Shown: positions 24,221 to 36,119, counted from the first letter of the stretch. The stretch is DNA of 64,000 nt from Rheum nobile (GCA_027886185.1 WOAB01000501.1:930001-994000), one strand, 5' to 3'. A program made the numbers and translations. Notes: a model not told the origin generated them from the sequence alone.

Positions 24221-24553
24221 CTAAAAAATTCTTTGATTTCTGTTATTCCACAGAAGCCAGCAGCAAATAGACCAAAGAGCAAGGTCAGAAGAGCTCAACT
24301 CATAGACAACATTTGACCACCAATCCCAAAAGGAGGATGGTCGAGCAGCAGACAGAGAAAGAAATTGAGGGAAGTTGCACCAGAAATCTTTTGCAAAGGG
24401 GCAGCCCAACAAAACATGAATGATAGATTCAGATTTCCTGCGGCAAAGAGAGCAAATGTCAGAGAAGATAACTTTCCTTGATTTCAGATTCTGCAAGCAG
24501 GGGAGAAACCCTTTGATTGATCTCCAAATAAAATTTTGCACTCTAGGAGTCAC
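24221..24553 (-). pseudogene. LINE 2 zinc-binding region of reverse transcriptase
   Basis: Contains FIWRSIKGFLPCLQNLKSRK followed by CSLCRRKSESIIHVLLGCPFAK, the CxxC...HxxxxC pattern of the zf-RVT segment found after the RT in plant LINEs. It is in a different frame from, or behind a stop relative to, its neighbours. Confidence 0.85.
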
Positions 24554-24574
24554 ATGGAGATGCCAGATCTTTTT

Positions 24575-25836
24575 CTAGATTATCCCAGAGTGCAGCCTGG
24601 ATTCAGAACTTGAAGATTCCGCCTCATCCCAAGCATGTAAGATGACTCTGTAGGCTGATTTCACTGTAAAGTCTCCATTGGGTGAGAAAACCCATTTTCT
24701 ACAGTCTGCTGAATGAGGAGAAATAGGTTGGACAGCATGTAGGACTTGAAGGTCTAGATCAAGTAGCCTGCACTGGAGCTCACTCCATTTCCAGTCATCC
24801 AAAGACCAATCATAAAAATGAGAGACAAGTAGATGTAATTCAGACTGAACTGGACGGGTTACAAGTCTAAAAGAGTGAGGTCTAGGCACCCAACAATTAG
24901 TCCAAAATTTTACATTATCACCATTGCCAATTTCCCAAGTAAATCCTCTGTTGATCACCCAAATAGCCTGCTGCAAGCTACGCCAAACATAGCTTGGACA
25001 ATGTCCCAGAGATGCATTCAAAATGTCTGAGTTTTTAAAATATCTTGCCTTCATAATTTGTGTTGCCAGAGAGGAAGGGTTGATAAGAAACCGCCAGATT
25101 TGCTTAGCAAGTAAAGCTAGATTAAAGCCTTCGAAATTTCTGAAACCCATGCCTCTAGAATCTTTTGGAGAACATAAATGCTTCCACTTAGACCAATGAA
25201 TTTTGTTCTGTTCATGAGATCCCCACCAAAGTTTGGACACAATTCTATTCAGCTCTTTGCAAGTAGAAATAAGCAGTTTGTAGCAGCTCATGATGTAAGA
25301 CGGAATGCCTTGCAGAACAGATTTAATGACCACTTCCTTAGCTGCCTGAGAGAGAGTGTTCGATTTCCATCCTTTAGCTTTCTTTCTTATTCTGTCAACT
25401 ACTTGCTGGAAAATAATCTTTTTAGATCTTCCAATGACAGTTGGCAGACATAAGTATTTGTCCTGGGAATCAACCTGTCTAAAACCAAGCAGCTGAGTCA
25501 ATGCACTTCTTGAAGCAGCCTCAACATTAGGACTGGAGGAAACCTGAGATTTCAGTGCATTGATTTTCTGACCCGAGCCAAGTTCAAAAAGGTTGAGGAG
25601 ATCAATGATCTTACGTGCTTCCACAAGGTTAGCTCTTCCAAAAATCAGACAGTCATCAGCAAAGAGTAGATGAGATATAACAGGGGCTGTTGGAGCAATT
25701 TTAAGTCCATGAAGAAGACCATTGTCAAGTGATGATTGGAAAATACTTGAAAGGCCTTCCATGATGAAAATAAATAAGTAAGGTGATAAAGGATCGCCCT
25801 GTCGAAGCCCTCTAGAAGGAACAAAAGTTTGAGTTG
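24575..25836 (-). pseudogene. LINE 2 reverse transcriptase, C-terminal part
   Basis: Starts at the LTR-element insertion with TQTFVPSRGLRQGDPL and continues into a 395-codon open frame with SHLLFADDCLIFG (catalytic FADD) and the thumb. It joins in frame, across the 5-bp duplication, to the N-terminal part at 31964 and beyond (LLNGS + PTQTFVPSRGLRQGDP), showing that the RT was open here when the LTR element inserted. Confidence 0.9.
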
Positions 25837-25841
25837 GTGAC
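25837..25841 (+). repeat. Target-site duplication of the LTR retrotransposon (left)
   Basis: GTGAC, repeated at 31959-31963. It immediately abuts the TGATAGG start of the 5' LTR. Confidence 0.9.
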
Positions 25842-27347
25842 TGATAGGTACTATTTTATAGTGTTTATCTAAGGATTATTATCAGGTTTGAGGCGCCATT
25901 TGGTTGGATTTTATACACAATTGGAGATTATGGAGTTAGAGTGGAGAATTGTGATTTTGGTGGTCTGGAGGAGCTAATTAGGAATATCCAGAGGAAGAGG
26001 AGTTGACCACCTGAGGAGATAAGGAAAATACATGAAGAAACCACAAAGAGGAAGCCACCCCGTGCTAGAGCCACAGCGACCCGGCGGTGGGTCTCATATA
26101 AGGATGTTGGCCGCGCCAAGAACACCGCCCCGCGGCCATCTGGGCGAAGCAGCGAAATTGAAGAAGCCGTGATGCTGGAATTAAAAGAAGTTCGGCCCAG
26201 GAAGAAAGGCCCACGAAGAATTCTTCACGCGTGAAGGAAAGCGGAGAATTGAAAGCGTGAAGTTGAAGCGGACGAATACGGAGGATGACGTCAGCGAAGC
26301 TGCTGCTGAGTGGGCCACGCATGAGCTGCATTTGTGAAGTTGGGCCGCTGATGCTTTGTTGGGCCGAGCTGATGCTGGGACGAGAAGCTTGCCGAGCGAG
26401 AATGCGGGAACTATTTCCCCAAATTTCGATTATTTATTTTTGTTATTATTTTATTATTATTTCCTTTTATTATTTTTATCACTTTTAGAATTAGGTTAAA
26501 AACAACTTTAGTTAACCTAGTTGCCATTCAGGATCGAGATCTAGAGACTGATTTTTCTTTCTGCCTCTAGGGTTTCAACCCATGGAGAGCTAGACACGTT
26601 TGTTTCGCTAGACGATTGAAGCATTGCAATGGATTGGTTGTGAGATTTCTATTCCTTGTTCTATATCTTATAAAGTTGGTTTAATTCTCTTGAGCATATT
26701 GTCTATTGGTTTGTATTGATTTATCTAGAGTTGCTAACTAGGTTTATCGATATTTATCATAGTGCTAGGGTTTGCATATAGTGGAATAAGAGTGCATACC
26801 TAGTGGCAAACACAATTGTTGCATATAGTGGAATACGAGTGTGCAATTATGAGAGATAATTATTTGCATGTTAAGTAGTAAGGTTTTCTTCTATTTGCAT
26901 GTATCCTATATTCTTGTGTGCATTGCTATTGCTTTGTTAGTGGTAAAGTCTATCAACAACTATGAGAATTGGTAGCACTCTCCCATTGATATTGTAATAA
27001 GTCTATCAACAACTGTGAGAATTGGTAGTACTTAAGATCAGGATGGGAACAACTATAAGATTGTGAAAAGAATGTGGAATAATAGTTATCAGTGATCGAC
27101 CTGTTTCATCTGCAGTGTGGATATTTGTCTAGTGAAATACTCCCACTCATCATATTTCTTCTTCTTTTAAAGCTTGCATCTTTGTTACTTTGCTTGATAA
27201 TCAAAACCCTATTTCTTGTTACTTTGCATGCTTATAAACACATAGATTGATTACTTCCTCCCTGTGGGTTCGACCCTTACTTGCCCAAACTACTTGTTTA
27301 GGTTTGTTATGATTATTTTGTTTAGGTGTCACGACAACGCCTTATCA
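25842..27347 (+). repeat. 5' LTR
   Basis: 1506 bp, TG...CA ends (TGATAGG...CCTTATCA). It contains the CACCGCCCCGCGG motif (near 26120) also found in the internal coding region, and tandem phrases such as CATATAGTGGAATA(A/C)GAGTG. It lacks a 13-bp ATGAATTAGGCCC segment that is present in the 3' LTR. Confidence 0.93.
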
Positions 27348-27349
27348 AA

Positions 27350-27367
27350 TTGGCGCCGTTGCCGGGG
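27350..27367 (+). promoter_or_regulatory. Primer-binding site of the LTR retrotransposon
   Basis: TTGGCGCCGTTGCCGGGG lies two bases after the 5' LTR end. This is the primer-binding site typical of plant Athila/Tat-lineage elements. Confidence 0.8.
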
Positions 27368-27490
27368 AGACAAGTTTTGATTTTTCTGTGTGTTTGTTTG
27401 TGTGTGTGTTACTTTGGTGTGGATCTATCTTACGGTCCACACCAGTGCTACTGATTTCCGTGTGTTTTTTTGTTTGCTTTTGATACATAG

Positions 27491-29077
27491 ATGGATTTCT
27501 AGGGAGAACCGCGCGATAACCCACACCCCTACTCACTTTCGCCAGAGAGGGGATATTACCCAACTTCCAATACAGCAAGGCCAGTTAGAGCCTGCAGACT
27601 CTGCCATGATCCGTGGCATTCCACTGACGATTGCCCAAGACTTCTTGAATATGCAACTGCAGTAAACGCTGTAAGAGGTTTTGATCCGCAGAGGCCGCGA
27701 TATGACCCATACTCCTACGCATACCCTCCTTATGGTCATGACTACCAGGAGTTCTACCCAGGGCCACAATCGCTCTACCAGCAGGGTGCTCTACAATAGT
27801 ATAGTCCGGCCTATGAGCATAGTCCGCCTATGTCCAATCCAAATATCGCCACTGAAGCGATGCTCAGGACCTTGACACAGCAATTCACCACTCGTGCTCA
27901 AACTAGGGAGTCAAGCATCAAGAATATAGAAAGGCTGACGGACCAGATAGTGGAGGCGATTGCACGGATCGATGCAAGGATTTCGGGGAGTCTACCATCT
28001 CAAACGGTAGTAAACCCGAGGGAAAACGTTCCTCCTAGTGCTGAAGAAGAGGACGAATTTGAGATGGCGATGAGCTCCGACCGCCCCGCGTCACCTCTCA
28101 CCGCGACCCGGCGGTACATTGGATCTGAGGCCAGTGAAGAAACATGCATGTCACCGCCCCGCGGCGACACTGACCGCGACCCGGCGGCGAGCCTCAGTTA
28201 TCCCTCCTTACACCCACCGCCCCGCGGTGATGACCGCCGCCCCGCGGTGACCGGAGTGCTTCCCAACGAGATTTCACCGTGCCCCGCGGTGGGACCAACG
28301 CGACCCGACGTCCAAAATTCCAGTTATGCTGATGAGGGTTGGGTTGATCCGTATTTTCGTCCAGAGTTACTGATTGAGGAGGAGTACTTTTTGTTACTGG
28401 AGGATTTCAACGACGATGAGGAGTTAGGACTTCCAGATGATATTTTGGATCGCAAGGTGCTGACTGAGGAGGAGTACTTTTTGGGACTAGAGGAGTGGAG
28501 CGACGATGAGGAGGAGTGCCGCGATCACGTAAATACTCCTGAGACAACCGTTCCTCTCGAAAATGCTCCGGCAGTCCCCGACCCTCTGGAGGCTGCCTAT
28601 GATGAGTTTGTGCGTCTCAACTCCTTCCCGCTCGTCGCGCTACAACCCATCGCACCCTTTCTTGAGGCTTCCCGAGTTACTCAAAGGCTAAAGAACAACG
28701 AGGATATCTATGAGGCCTTCAGTGACTGCATGAAAACCGTTCCCTTGGTCACACTGGAAGACAGCACCCCTCGCTGCAAGGAAATGTTAAAGGTGCTGGG
28801 CATGATCAAGAAGAAACTGAAGGGGAAGCACAAGAAGGAGAACTTAATGCAGGTGGCTAATTTTTTCATACTGGATACGGGGCAAGATAAGCATGCAGGC
28901 CCTGAGATGCTGGGTAGACCGTTTCTAAAGATGGCAAGTGCATTCATAGATATGAACAACGGTCCAACCATCATGAAGTGCATAAGCATGGGGGAAAGGC
29001 TCAACATGGAGTATACAAAGAGGCATCCCCTTGATATAGACCTCAGGTGTTCAGTTGCTATGAGCAACCCAAGTTGA
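27491..29077 (+). pseudogene. Gag/protease-like remnant of the LTR element, two in-frame TAG codons
   Basis: One frame of 529 codons runs from ATG 27491 to the stop at 29077. It is interrupted by TAG at 27500-27502 and TAG at 27797-27799. A perfect CX2CX4HX4C zinc knuckle (CRLCHDPWHSTDDC) lies near residues 38-51. The middle is acidic, with a repeated (T/I)EEEYFL.LE motif pair. Near the C-terminus LGRPFLKMASAFIDMNNG resembles the segment after the aspartic protease in Athila-type Gag-Pol, but no DTGA-type active site is obvious in the usual place. From ATG 27830 onwards 415 codons are open. Coding DNA is GC-rich relative to its surroundings. Confidence 0.65.
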
Positions 29078-30439
29078 AGAGTTGAAGTAGTATGTCATGC
29101 CATGACAATAACTAAGGCGCTGTCCGTGAGGCAACCCGATGTATGTTTTTCTTTCTTGCTTTTCACTCTTTGTTTTTGCATTTTCTTTAGTGTGTTTTTG
29201 TTCTTGTTTTTGTTTCCGACTAACCTGCAGGGAAGAGACCCATGCCTATTGAAGAAGGTGTTTACCACCAATGTAAGTCTTCTTTTCCCTGCACTAAGTC
29301 ACTCCCCGAAAAAACCTTAAACGTGGAGCAAAAAAAAAATCAAAAAAAAAAAAAGTTTTACCGAGCTGTCCTGAGTCACCATGGAGAAAGGTGTGCGTCA
29401 TGTTGCTAACGGAGGAAACCATTCACCCTACATTTGTTTGGCAACGATGATGGCCCTGCATTCGGCAGCTGAGGAGGAGGAACACTAGAGCCTCCACCAT
29501 GATTCTATCTGGGCTCCACCATGTGTTCCTAGAAGGCCGTGCAACCCCGACATTTTTGCTATACCACTATTCACCAAAGTGGTTCCCTTTTGGTTGCACG
29601 GTAGGAGAAGACAATGGAGTTGATGAAGACACCCGCCCAACACCAGAGACCTGGACATTTATTGAGAAGACCGCCAGCGATCACCTACAGTGTCCAAACA
29701 ACTCAGCGGCGTTTGTGAGTTATTTTTTGCTTTTCCCTATGCTTCTATTCTTTTGTCTTTCATTACATTGAGGACAATGCAATGTTTAAGCATGGGGGAA
29801 AGTTCTATACTTGCTACGTTGTTGAAGAGAAAAAATTTTAAAAAGCCAAAATTTGAAAAAAGGCTAAAATTGAAATCCTGGGATAGGTCGAAAACCCGAA
29901 AGGGCGGCCTAGGTAATAAGCAGGTGGCTTGAACCAACATTAGGCTGGGGTAATAATTGGTCAAGAGTGACGTGAGCATATGTGAGTACATCTATTGGAA
30001 AATGAAATGAGTGGCTTGGTGAAAACCCGAAAGGGCGCCTTGGCAAAATGAGCGAAAAAGAAGAAGAGTGATTTTAGGATTTCTCATTATTCTTGGCGAG
30101 GCGTCATAAGAAGAGGAGTTATAAGGAGTATTCGGGTAGGTCACTCTAGAGATATAAGAAGATAGATGGGAGATAGGATTAGATTGATTCACTCTATGGT
30201 GTTTGGGATAAGCTTGGGAGAAGTACTCTGCTTTCCTTTTAGCTTGGTTGTGTGGGGTGTTGATTGATGTTGTAGTATATTGTGCTGTGCTTATTTGTGT
30301 TGGTTGCCTGGAGTTTATTGTTGGGTATGATTCTTAGAGGTTGAGTTTTCTATGCTTCCTGAAGCCTTGGGGATTTATTGGAGGAGTAGGTTGATTCTAG
30401 CTTTACTCGAGGACGAGCAAGGTTTAAGCATGGGGGATT
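29078..30439 (+). other. LTR-element 3' internal region with polypurine-like tracts
   Basis: No pol-like frame is present. The phrase GTTTAAGCATGGGGGA occurs at about 29785-29800 and again just before the 3' LTR (30422-30438). A third partial match (CATAAGCATGGGGGAAAGG) occurs near 28981. The last is the functional polypurine tract by position. The phrase AAAACCCGAAAGGGCG is also duplicated (about 29890 and 30022). Confidence 0.7.
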
Positions 30440-31958
30440 TGATAGGTACTATTTTGTAGTGTTTATCTAGGGATTATTACCAGGTTTGAGGCGTCATTTG
30501 GTTGGATTTTATACACAATTGGAGATTATGGAGTTAGAGTGGAGAAGTGTGATTTTGGTGGTCTGGAGGAGCTAATTAGGAATATCCAGAGGAAGAGGAG
30601 TTGACCACCTGAGGAGATAAGGAAAATACATGAAGAAACCACAAAGAGGAAGCCGCCCCGCACTAGAGCCACCGCGACCCAGCGGTGGGTCTCAGATAAG
30701 GATGCTGGCCGCGCCAAGAACACCGCCCCGCGGCCATCTGGGCGAAGCAGCGAAATTGAAGAAGCCGTGATGCTGGAATTAAAAGAAGTTCGGCCCATGA
30801 ATTAGGCCCAGGAAGAAAGGCCCACGAAGAATTCTTCACGCGTGAAGGAAAGCGGAGAATTGAAAGCGTGAAATTGAAGCGGACGAATACGGAGGATGAC
30901 GTCAGCGAAGCTATTGCTGAGTGGGCCACGCATGTGCTGCATTTGTGAAGTTGGGCCGCTGATGCTTTGTTGGGCTGAGCTGATGCTGGGACGAGAAGCT
31001 TGCCGAGCGAGAATACGGGAATTATTTCCCCAAATTTCGATTATTTATTTTTGTTATTATTTTATTATTATTTCCTTTTATTATTTTTATCACTTTTAGA
31101 ATTAGGTTAAAAACAACTTTAGTTAACCTAGTTGCCATTCAGGATCGAGATCTAGAGACTGGTTTTTCTTTCTGCCTCTAGGGTTTCAACCCATGGAGAG
31201 CTAGACACGTTTGTTTCACTAGACGATTGAAGCATTGCAATGGATTGGTTGTGAGATTTCTATTCCTTGTTCTATATCTTATAAAGTTGGTTTAATTCTC
31301 TTGAGCATATTGTCTATTGGTTTGTATTGATTTATCTAGAGTTGCTAACTAGGTTTATCGATATTTGTCATAGTGCTAGGGTTTGCATATAGTGGAATAT
31401 GAGTGCATACCTAGTGGCAAACACAATTGTTGCATATAGTGGAATACGAGTGTGCAATTGTGAGAGAGAATTATTTGCATGTTAAGTAGTAAGGTTTTCT
31501 TCTATTTGCATGTATCCTATATCCTTGTGTGCATTGCTATTGCTTTGTTAGTGGTAAAGTCTATCAACAACTGTGAGAATTGGTAGCACTCTCCCATTGA
31601 TATTGTAATAAGTCTATCAACAACTGTGAGAATTGGTAGTACTTAAGATCAGGATGGGAACAACTATAAGATTGTGAAAAGAACGTGGAATAATAGTTAT
31701 CAGTGATCGACCTGTTTCATCTGCAGTGTGGATATTTGTCTAGTGAAATACTTCCACTCATCATATTTCTTCTTCTTTTAAAGCTTGCATCTTTGTTACT
31801 TTGCTTGATAATCAAAACCCCCCTTTCTTGTTACTTTGCATGCTTATAAACACATAGATTGATTACTTCCTCCCTGTGGGTTCGACCCTTACTTGCCCAG
31901 ACTACTTGTTTAGGTTTGTTAGGATTATTTTGTTTAGGTGTCACGACAACGCCTATCA
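30440..31958 (+). repeat. 3' LTR
   Basis: 1519 bp direct repeat of the 5' LTR, ending GCCTATCA beside the right GTGAC duplication. Confidence 0.93.
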
Positions 31959-31963
31959 GTGAC
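31959..31963 (+). repeat. Target-site duplication of the LTR retrotransposon (right)
   Basis: GTGAC copy matching 25837-25841. Confidence 0.9.
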
Positions 31964-33010
31964 CCATTGAGCAGGACTGAAAAGGAAACTGAACAAACAC
32001 ATTTTAGAACCAACTGAACCCACTTCTCATGAAATCCCATGTGAAGCATAATAGTCTGCAGGAAACTCCATTCGACCCTATAAAAGGCCTTTGCTATGTC
32101 AAGCTTGATGGCCATAAACCCTCTCTTCACAGTCTTCTTTCTTTTAATGTAATGAAAGCATTCAACAACTGCCACTGCGTTGACTGTGATTAATCTTCCA
32201 GAGATGAAGGCACTTTGATTCTGGCTTATTGAAGCATTGAGAAAACCCTTCATTCTATTTGCAATACACTTAGAGATGATCTTATAAATGATGTTACATA
32301 AACTGATAGGCCGCAGATCAGTCATACAAAGAGGATCATCAACCTTTGGAATAAGAGAGATAAAAGTGTGATTGATTGTTGATGGCATCTGACCTCCATT
32401 CAAAATGCCTAACACAAAGGGAAGAACATCCTTACTAACAATGCTCCAATAATGCTTATAAAAAAGAGCAGGAAGGCCATCCAGACCGGGGGATTTGGTA
32501 GGATGCATATGCCTAAGAGCCGATAGAACATCTGATTCAGAGAAAGGTGCAATCAGAAACTCATTTTCAGAATCAGAAATTCGTCTGCTGATGCCACTCA
32601 AAATAGCCGCAGGAATAGGTTGTGCATCAGTCTTGAAGAGGTTCTTGAAATAAGAAGTTGAAACATGTTCAAGCTGACTCCAAGATGAAGCCACTGACCC
32701 ATCAACTGCCTGGAGTTGTCTCACAAAGTTTCTCTTCTTTCTGTTATTGGCTTTAGCATGGAAGAATTTCGTATTTTTGTCACCAAAGGACAACTCATTA
32801 ACACAGGCCCTCTCGTGCCACATCTTCTCTTGTTGAGCAAGTAAGGCATCCTCTTCTTTTTTCAATTGACAAAGCATAACGGATTGAGCATGAGAAGGAG
32901 GGTGAGAGATACATACCGAGATATCAAGCTGAAAGGCTTTCAGCTTAGAGTCAATATTCCCGAAGACAACACGATTCCAAGCCTCAAGAGTTTGTTGTGT
33001 GCGAAACTTT
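31964..33010 (-). pseudogene. LINE 2 reverse transcriptase, N-terminal part
   Basis: A minus-strand frame beginning near 33010 (FRTQQTLEAWNRVVFGNID) runs through KSPGLDGLPALFYKHYW, HTFISLIPKVDDP, LRPISLCNIIYK and KLDIAKAFYRVEW to LLNGS at the LTR-element insertion. In motif A the usual AFDRVEW is AFYRVEW (second Asp changed); the leading Asp of KLD is kept. The visible ATG-initiated ORF that begins upstream at 33312 is not the natural start; its first 100 codons are out of frame with the endonuclease. Confidence 0.88.
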
Positions 33011-33844
33011 TGGAAGGAAAGAGTGGTGAAGAGGTGATCTCCAAGTATGAGAAAGGAGATTACTGAACCCTGGAGCATCAGTCCACATGGATTCAAACCT
33101 GAATAATCTCTTCCTTTGTGACTGCTGAAAGGAACCAAGTAAGCTCTCAAGAACCACAGAGATAGCCGAGTGATCGGAGCCCCAATATCCCAAGTTGGAG
33201 ACACATGCGTTGGGAAAGAATTGATGCCAAAGCGGGGTAGCAAAAGCTTGATCCATTTTTTCCTGAATTGAGGCAGCCCCCGACCTACCATTGGACCAAG
33301 TGAAGGGTCCACCAGACCAACTAAGACGGCTCAAACTGCAGAGGTCAAGAGAATTTTGGAGAGATGCCATAGCAGAAACATTTGCAGGAGCACCTCCTAA
33401 CTTGTCGGACGAGAAGAGAATCTGATTGAAATCCCCAAGACAAAGCCATTTATCACATCCCTGGAGAGAAAGTTGGTTCAGTAAACTCCAAGAGTAGTGC
33501 TTCTTTTGAGCTTCTGGCCACCCATAAAAAAAAGTACTTCGCCACAGAGGATTGAGTGGATCACTACCGAAGCCCACATCCACATGATGACTAGTGCATG
33601 ATAATATAGACAATTGAGCGAAATTATCCCAAAACAGAGCAATGCCGCCGCTTCTACCATGACTACTAATAGCAAAGTAATTGACAAAACCCAACTTCAG
33701 AGCAATATCATACATAAAGCTTTTAGAGGACTTAGTCTCTATGAGGAACAAAACATTGGGAGGTTCACGCTTGATAAGCTTTCTGACCCGATTAATTGCT
33801 CGAGGTCTTCCCATACCTCGACAATTGAAGCTGACGATTTTCAT
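33011..33844 (-). pseudogene. LINE 2 endonuclease domain
   Basis: ORF2 begins MKIVSFNCRGMGRPRAINRV and contains LIETKSSK, CLGDFNQIL and GYWGSDHSAISV, the EEP endonuclease motifs with GDxN and SDH. The frame shifts by one near 33010, where a frame ending SHTTNS-stop passes into the RT frame, so the polyprotein is broken once at this point. Confidence 0.88.
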
Positions 33845-34098
33845 TGCTTTCGGCAGAAAGAGGATGTCTCCTCTTCCGCCGATATCATGTTTGAAGTTGT
33901 CGGTACAGTCATGGTTTCATCAGTAATTAAAACCTCAAAGAGTTTAGATTTCTTTGGCTTAATGTTACTAGTAGAGGGAAAAGGACAACTCCTCTTACCC
34001 CCATGAGAAGCAGTAGTCTGATTGTGGGTGCCAGATTTTAGTGGGCTCAAGGCCCGTAGAGAATAAGAGGCCCAAAACCTTATTTTTAGGGTGAAAGA
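33845..34098 (-). pseudogene. LINE 2 ORF1 3' remnant
   Basis: A minus-strand frame ends just before the ORF2 start with a Lys/Ser-rich tail (SHGGKRSCPFPSTSNIKPKK and onwards). By position it is the end of ORF1. None of the usual ORF1 domains is visible in what remains. Confidence 0.45.
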
Positions 34099-34108
34099 GA
34101 ATTCAACA

Positions 34109-35634
34109 AAAAGGAGGGCTCGGGGGCTGCAAAAAAAAGAAAAAAAATGAACTTCAGCTAATAGAGGCCGTGATTTTGGGACAGGAGAAGGATCTCCTCT
34201 CTGAAGCTGGAGGGGGAGCAATGGTAGATTTCTGAGAAAAGGGGGAGATGAGAGCTTTCTTGAGCTCGAACCGGGAGCAATTCGAAAGAGGTTCTAATGG
34301 GGGAGAGAGCTTCAGAAGGGAGAAAAGAAGGCAATACGAGGGATTTCTTTGGGGCTCGATCGGATCCTCCATTGAAGGGAGAACGAAGCTCCACCTCTGC
34401 TCCATCACCGTCTTCAATTTCTTCATCGCCTCTCTCTCCATCGCCGTTCTTCGCCCTTTCTCGCCCTCCAAAATTCTGCAAACCAACAGTGGACAACGTC
34501 CCTCTCCTCGATGCCCAATTGGTGGCTACCCAAAGCGGTCGATGGCTCTCGAAGCCCGCCTCTCCTTCCATGGCCCCTCTCTATGGCTAATCTCACCGGT
34601 TGGGCTACCAAGGTGCGTGTTCGATCTCTCTCTCTCTCTCTCTCACTAGCTTGATCTGATAATAGTGCTTCTATGTGTGCAATGAGTTATGTGCGATGTC
34701 ATTTTCTGCTCCTAACTGCTTCTCTGTGCAATATTCGATGTGCGATCTGAACAAGTAGAAAGGCAATACTAAGGTTTTTAGATGACGTGTGGCCAAGCCC
34801 TAACCATATAGCTCTCTAATGATGCTTCTATATGTTCCATTATGATGCAAATCTGCTCCTAATTGCTTGATGACAGGATACCCTATGCTATGCTTACCCC
34901 ACTTCTTCGAGATGTTTGATTGATGCTCCATGTATTATTTTACTTGGATCTCTCATAGATGATAGCTAGGGATAAATACTGCTATGTTGACATGAGCAAT
35001 TTGGTAATTTATTGCATGATATGTTTAGGCCATGGTTCATTAAGGTTTTAGGGCTATTTTATGCGTAAGTAAATAAGGCTTTATCTACAAGTTTGCTGGA
35101 ATGGTTCGAGGGGTCCTTCGCTGAGGCGACTTTAGGCTCTTAAATGAGAGCATTGAGATTCATTGGTAAACGAACTGGTACTCGTAAGCCTTATAGATGA
35201 GTCTTTGATGAAAGACTTAATGCTAGAATACTTGACTAATGAACTGAAGGGTGAGTGTACTCGGTCAAGGTAATTCGACGGGTTAGTAAACCTCTAAACC
35301 TTAACTTTTCTACATATATATATATACATGCTCTTCGTATAGAAAACTAACTTGAGCGTCAGAGAGCCCGCCCCGGGGAAGCCATCTCCGGGGTGTTTTC
35401 AGGTGGACCTCGCGTATGAGAAAGTTGCTGGAGCTCGAGAACAACCATATACAATCTTGAGAAGTGTGAAGAAATAATATCAACATTAGAGCTGAACCGT
35501 GGAGCTAGAGACCCCGCCCTACGCGAAGCCAGAGACTAGAAAGTTGTTGAGGACGTCTCCAAAACAAACAAATCCTCAACAAATCCGGGTCGAGGGTGTG
35601 TTGACCCTCGACGTCTTCACGAACGGTTGAAACG
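34109..35634. mobile_element. Insert of unknown origin in LINE 2, flanked by GAATTCAACA
   Basis: The 10-bp sequence GAATTCAACA occurs on both sides (34099-34108 and 35635-35644), as a target duplication would. The 1526-bp interior is GC-richer on its left (34200-34620, with a CT microsatellite at about 34625-34647). Its right part contains ACTTGAGCGTCAGAG and GCCATCTCCGGGGTG phrases reminiscent of the U5 end of plant LTR elements. No clear inverted ends or intact gene is present. Several overlapping ORFs of 97-137 aa on both strands (34154-34649) reflect high GC rather than a recognised protein. Confidence 0.4.
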
Positions 35635-35644
35635 GAATTCAACA

Positions 35645-36119
35645 CTGATCATGTTGCACAGTGGGACAACCTTTATTTGATTTTGAAGAAGTGGATATTT
35701 TCCCGTGGGGTGTCATAACAATTGCACTAGAAGCCTCCACGATTGCATTCTTTAATTTTGTTGTGGATGTTGTGGGTGTGGAAGAGTGAATGTCTTTATG
35801 GCCAATATCAATACTATATTCAGCACTTTGAGCATGGATAAGACAAGCACTTTCCTGCAAATTGATAGCAGCAACATTCATATCCTGAGCCAGTCCCACC
35901 TGAGTAGTAGCTGAAGCAATAGGATGATTAGCAATAATATTCACATCTTGAGCATCAGCTGGGACAGCTGGGATAGCTGGGATGAAAGAGAGAAAACTGA
36001 AGGAGAAAGGAGAACACCGCTAACACAGAGGCTAGAAAACCCTCACAGCCACCAAAGGGTAGAAGAAGGGAAACAGAGGTTTCCTAACGAAGGAGGAAAA
36101 GTCTGCGCTGCAAAATGTT
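35645..36119 (-). pseudogene. LINE 2 5' leader and ORF1 N-terminal remnant
   Basis: From the 5' duplication (36120-36132) the minus strand reads AACATTTTGCAGCGC and onwards as a leader, with a TCCCAGCTATCCCAGCTGTCCC triplication near 35970. A short ORF (35639-35944) with no recognised domain follows. Adding 33845-34098, the ORF1 region is only about 750 bp, too short for a normal plant LINE ORF1. Confidence 0.5.

Larger units (their letters stand above)
25842..31958 (+). mobile_element. Non-autonomous Ty3/gypsy-type LTR retrotransposon (Athila/Tat-like), 6.1 kb
   Basis: Two direct LTRs (25842-27347 and 30440-31958) begin TGATAGG and end CCTATCA or CCTTATCA, with the GTGAC duplication outside. 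Between them are a primer-binding site, a broken gag-like frame with a CCHC knuckle and protease-like segment, and a purine-rich tract. No RT, RNase H or integrase is present in the 3.1-kb interior, so it needs a helper. The LTRs differ by about thirty substitutions plus small indels by eye, roughly 2%, so insertion is fairly recent. It lies in plus orientation inside a minus-strand LINE. Confidence 0.93.
23576..36119 (-). mobile_element. L1-type LINE, nearly full length, split by an LTR retrotransposon
   Basis: Bounded by the 13-bp duplication AGATCTAGATATT (23563-23575, 36120-36132). In minus-strand order: 5' leader, remnants of ORF1, endonuclease (start 33844), RT first part, LTR element 25842-31958, RT second part, zinc-binding region, RNase H, A-rich tail. 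Subtracting the LTR element leaves about 6.4 kb. It has decayed: a frameshift between endonuclease and RT near 33010, a stop before the zinc-binding segment, a stop before RNase H, and most of ORF1 missing or replaced by an unrelated insert (34109-35634). Confidence 0.9.

Noticed and set aside
34154..34649. Overlapping ORFs of 97-137 aa on both strands
   Set aside because: High local GC leaves several frames open at once; no recognisable protein.
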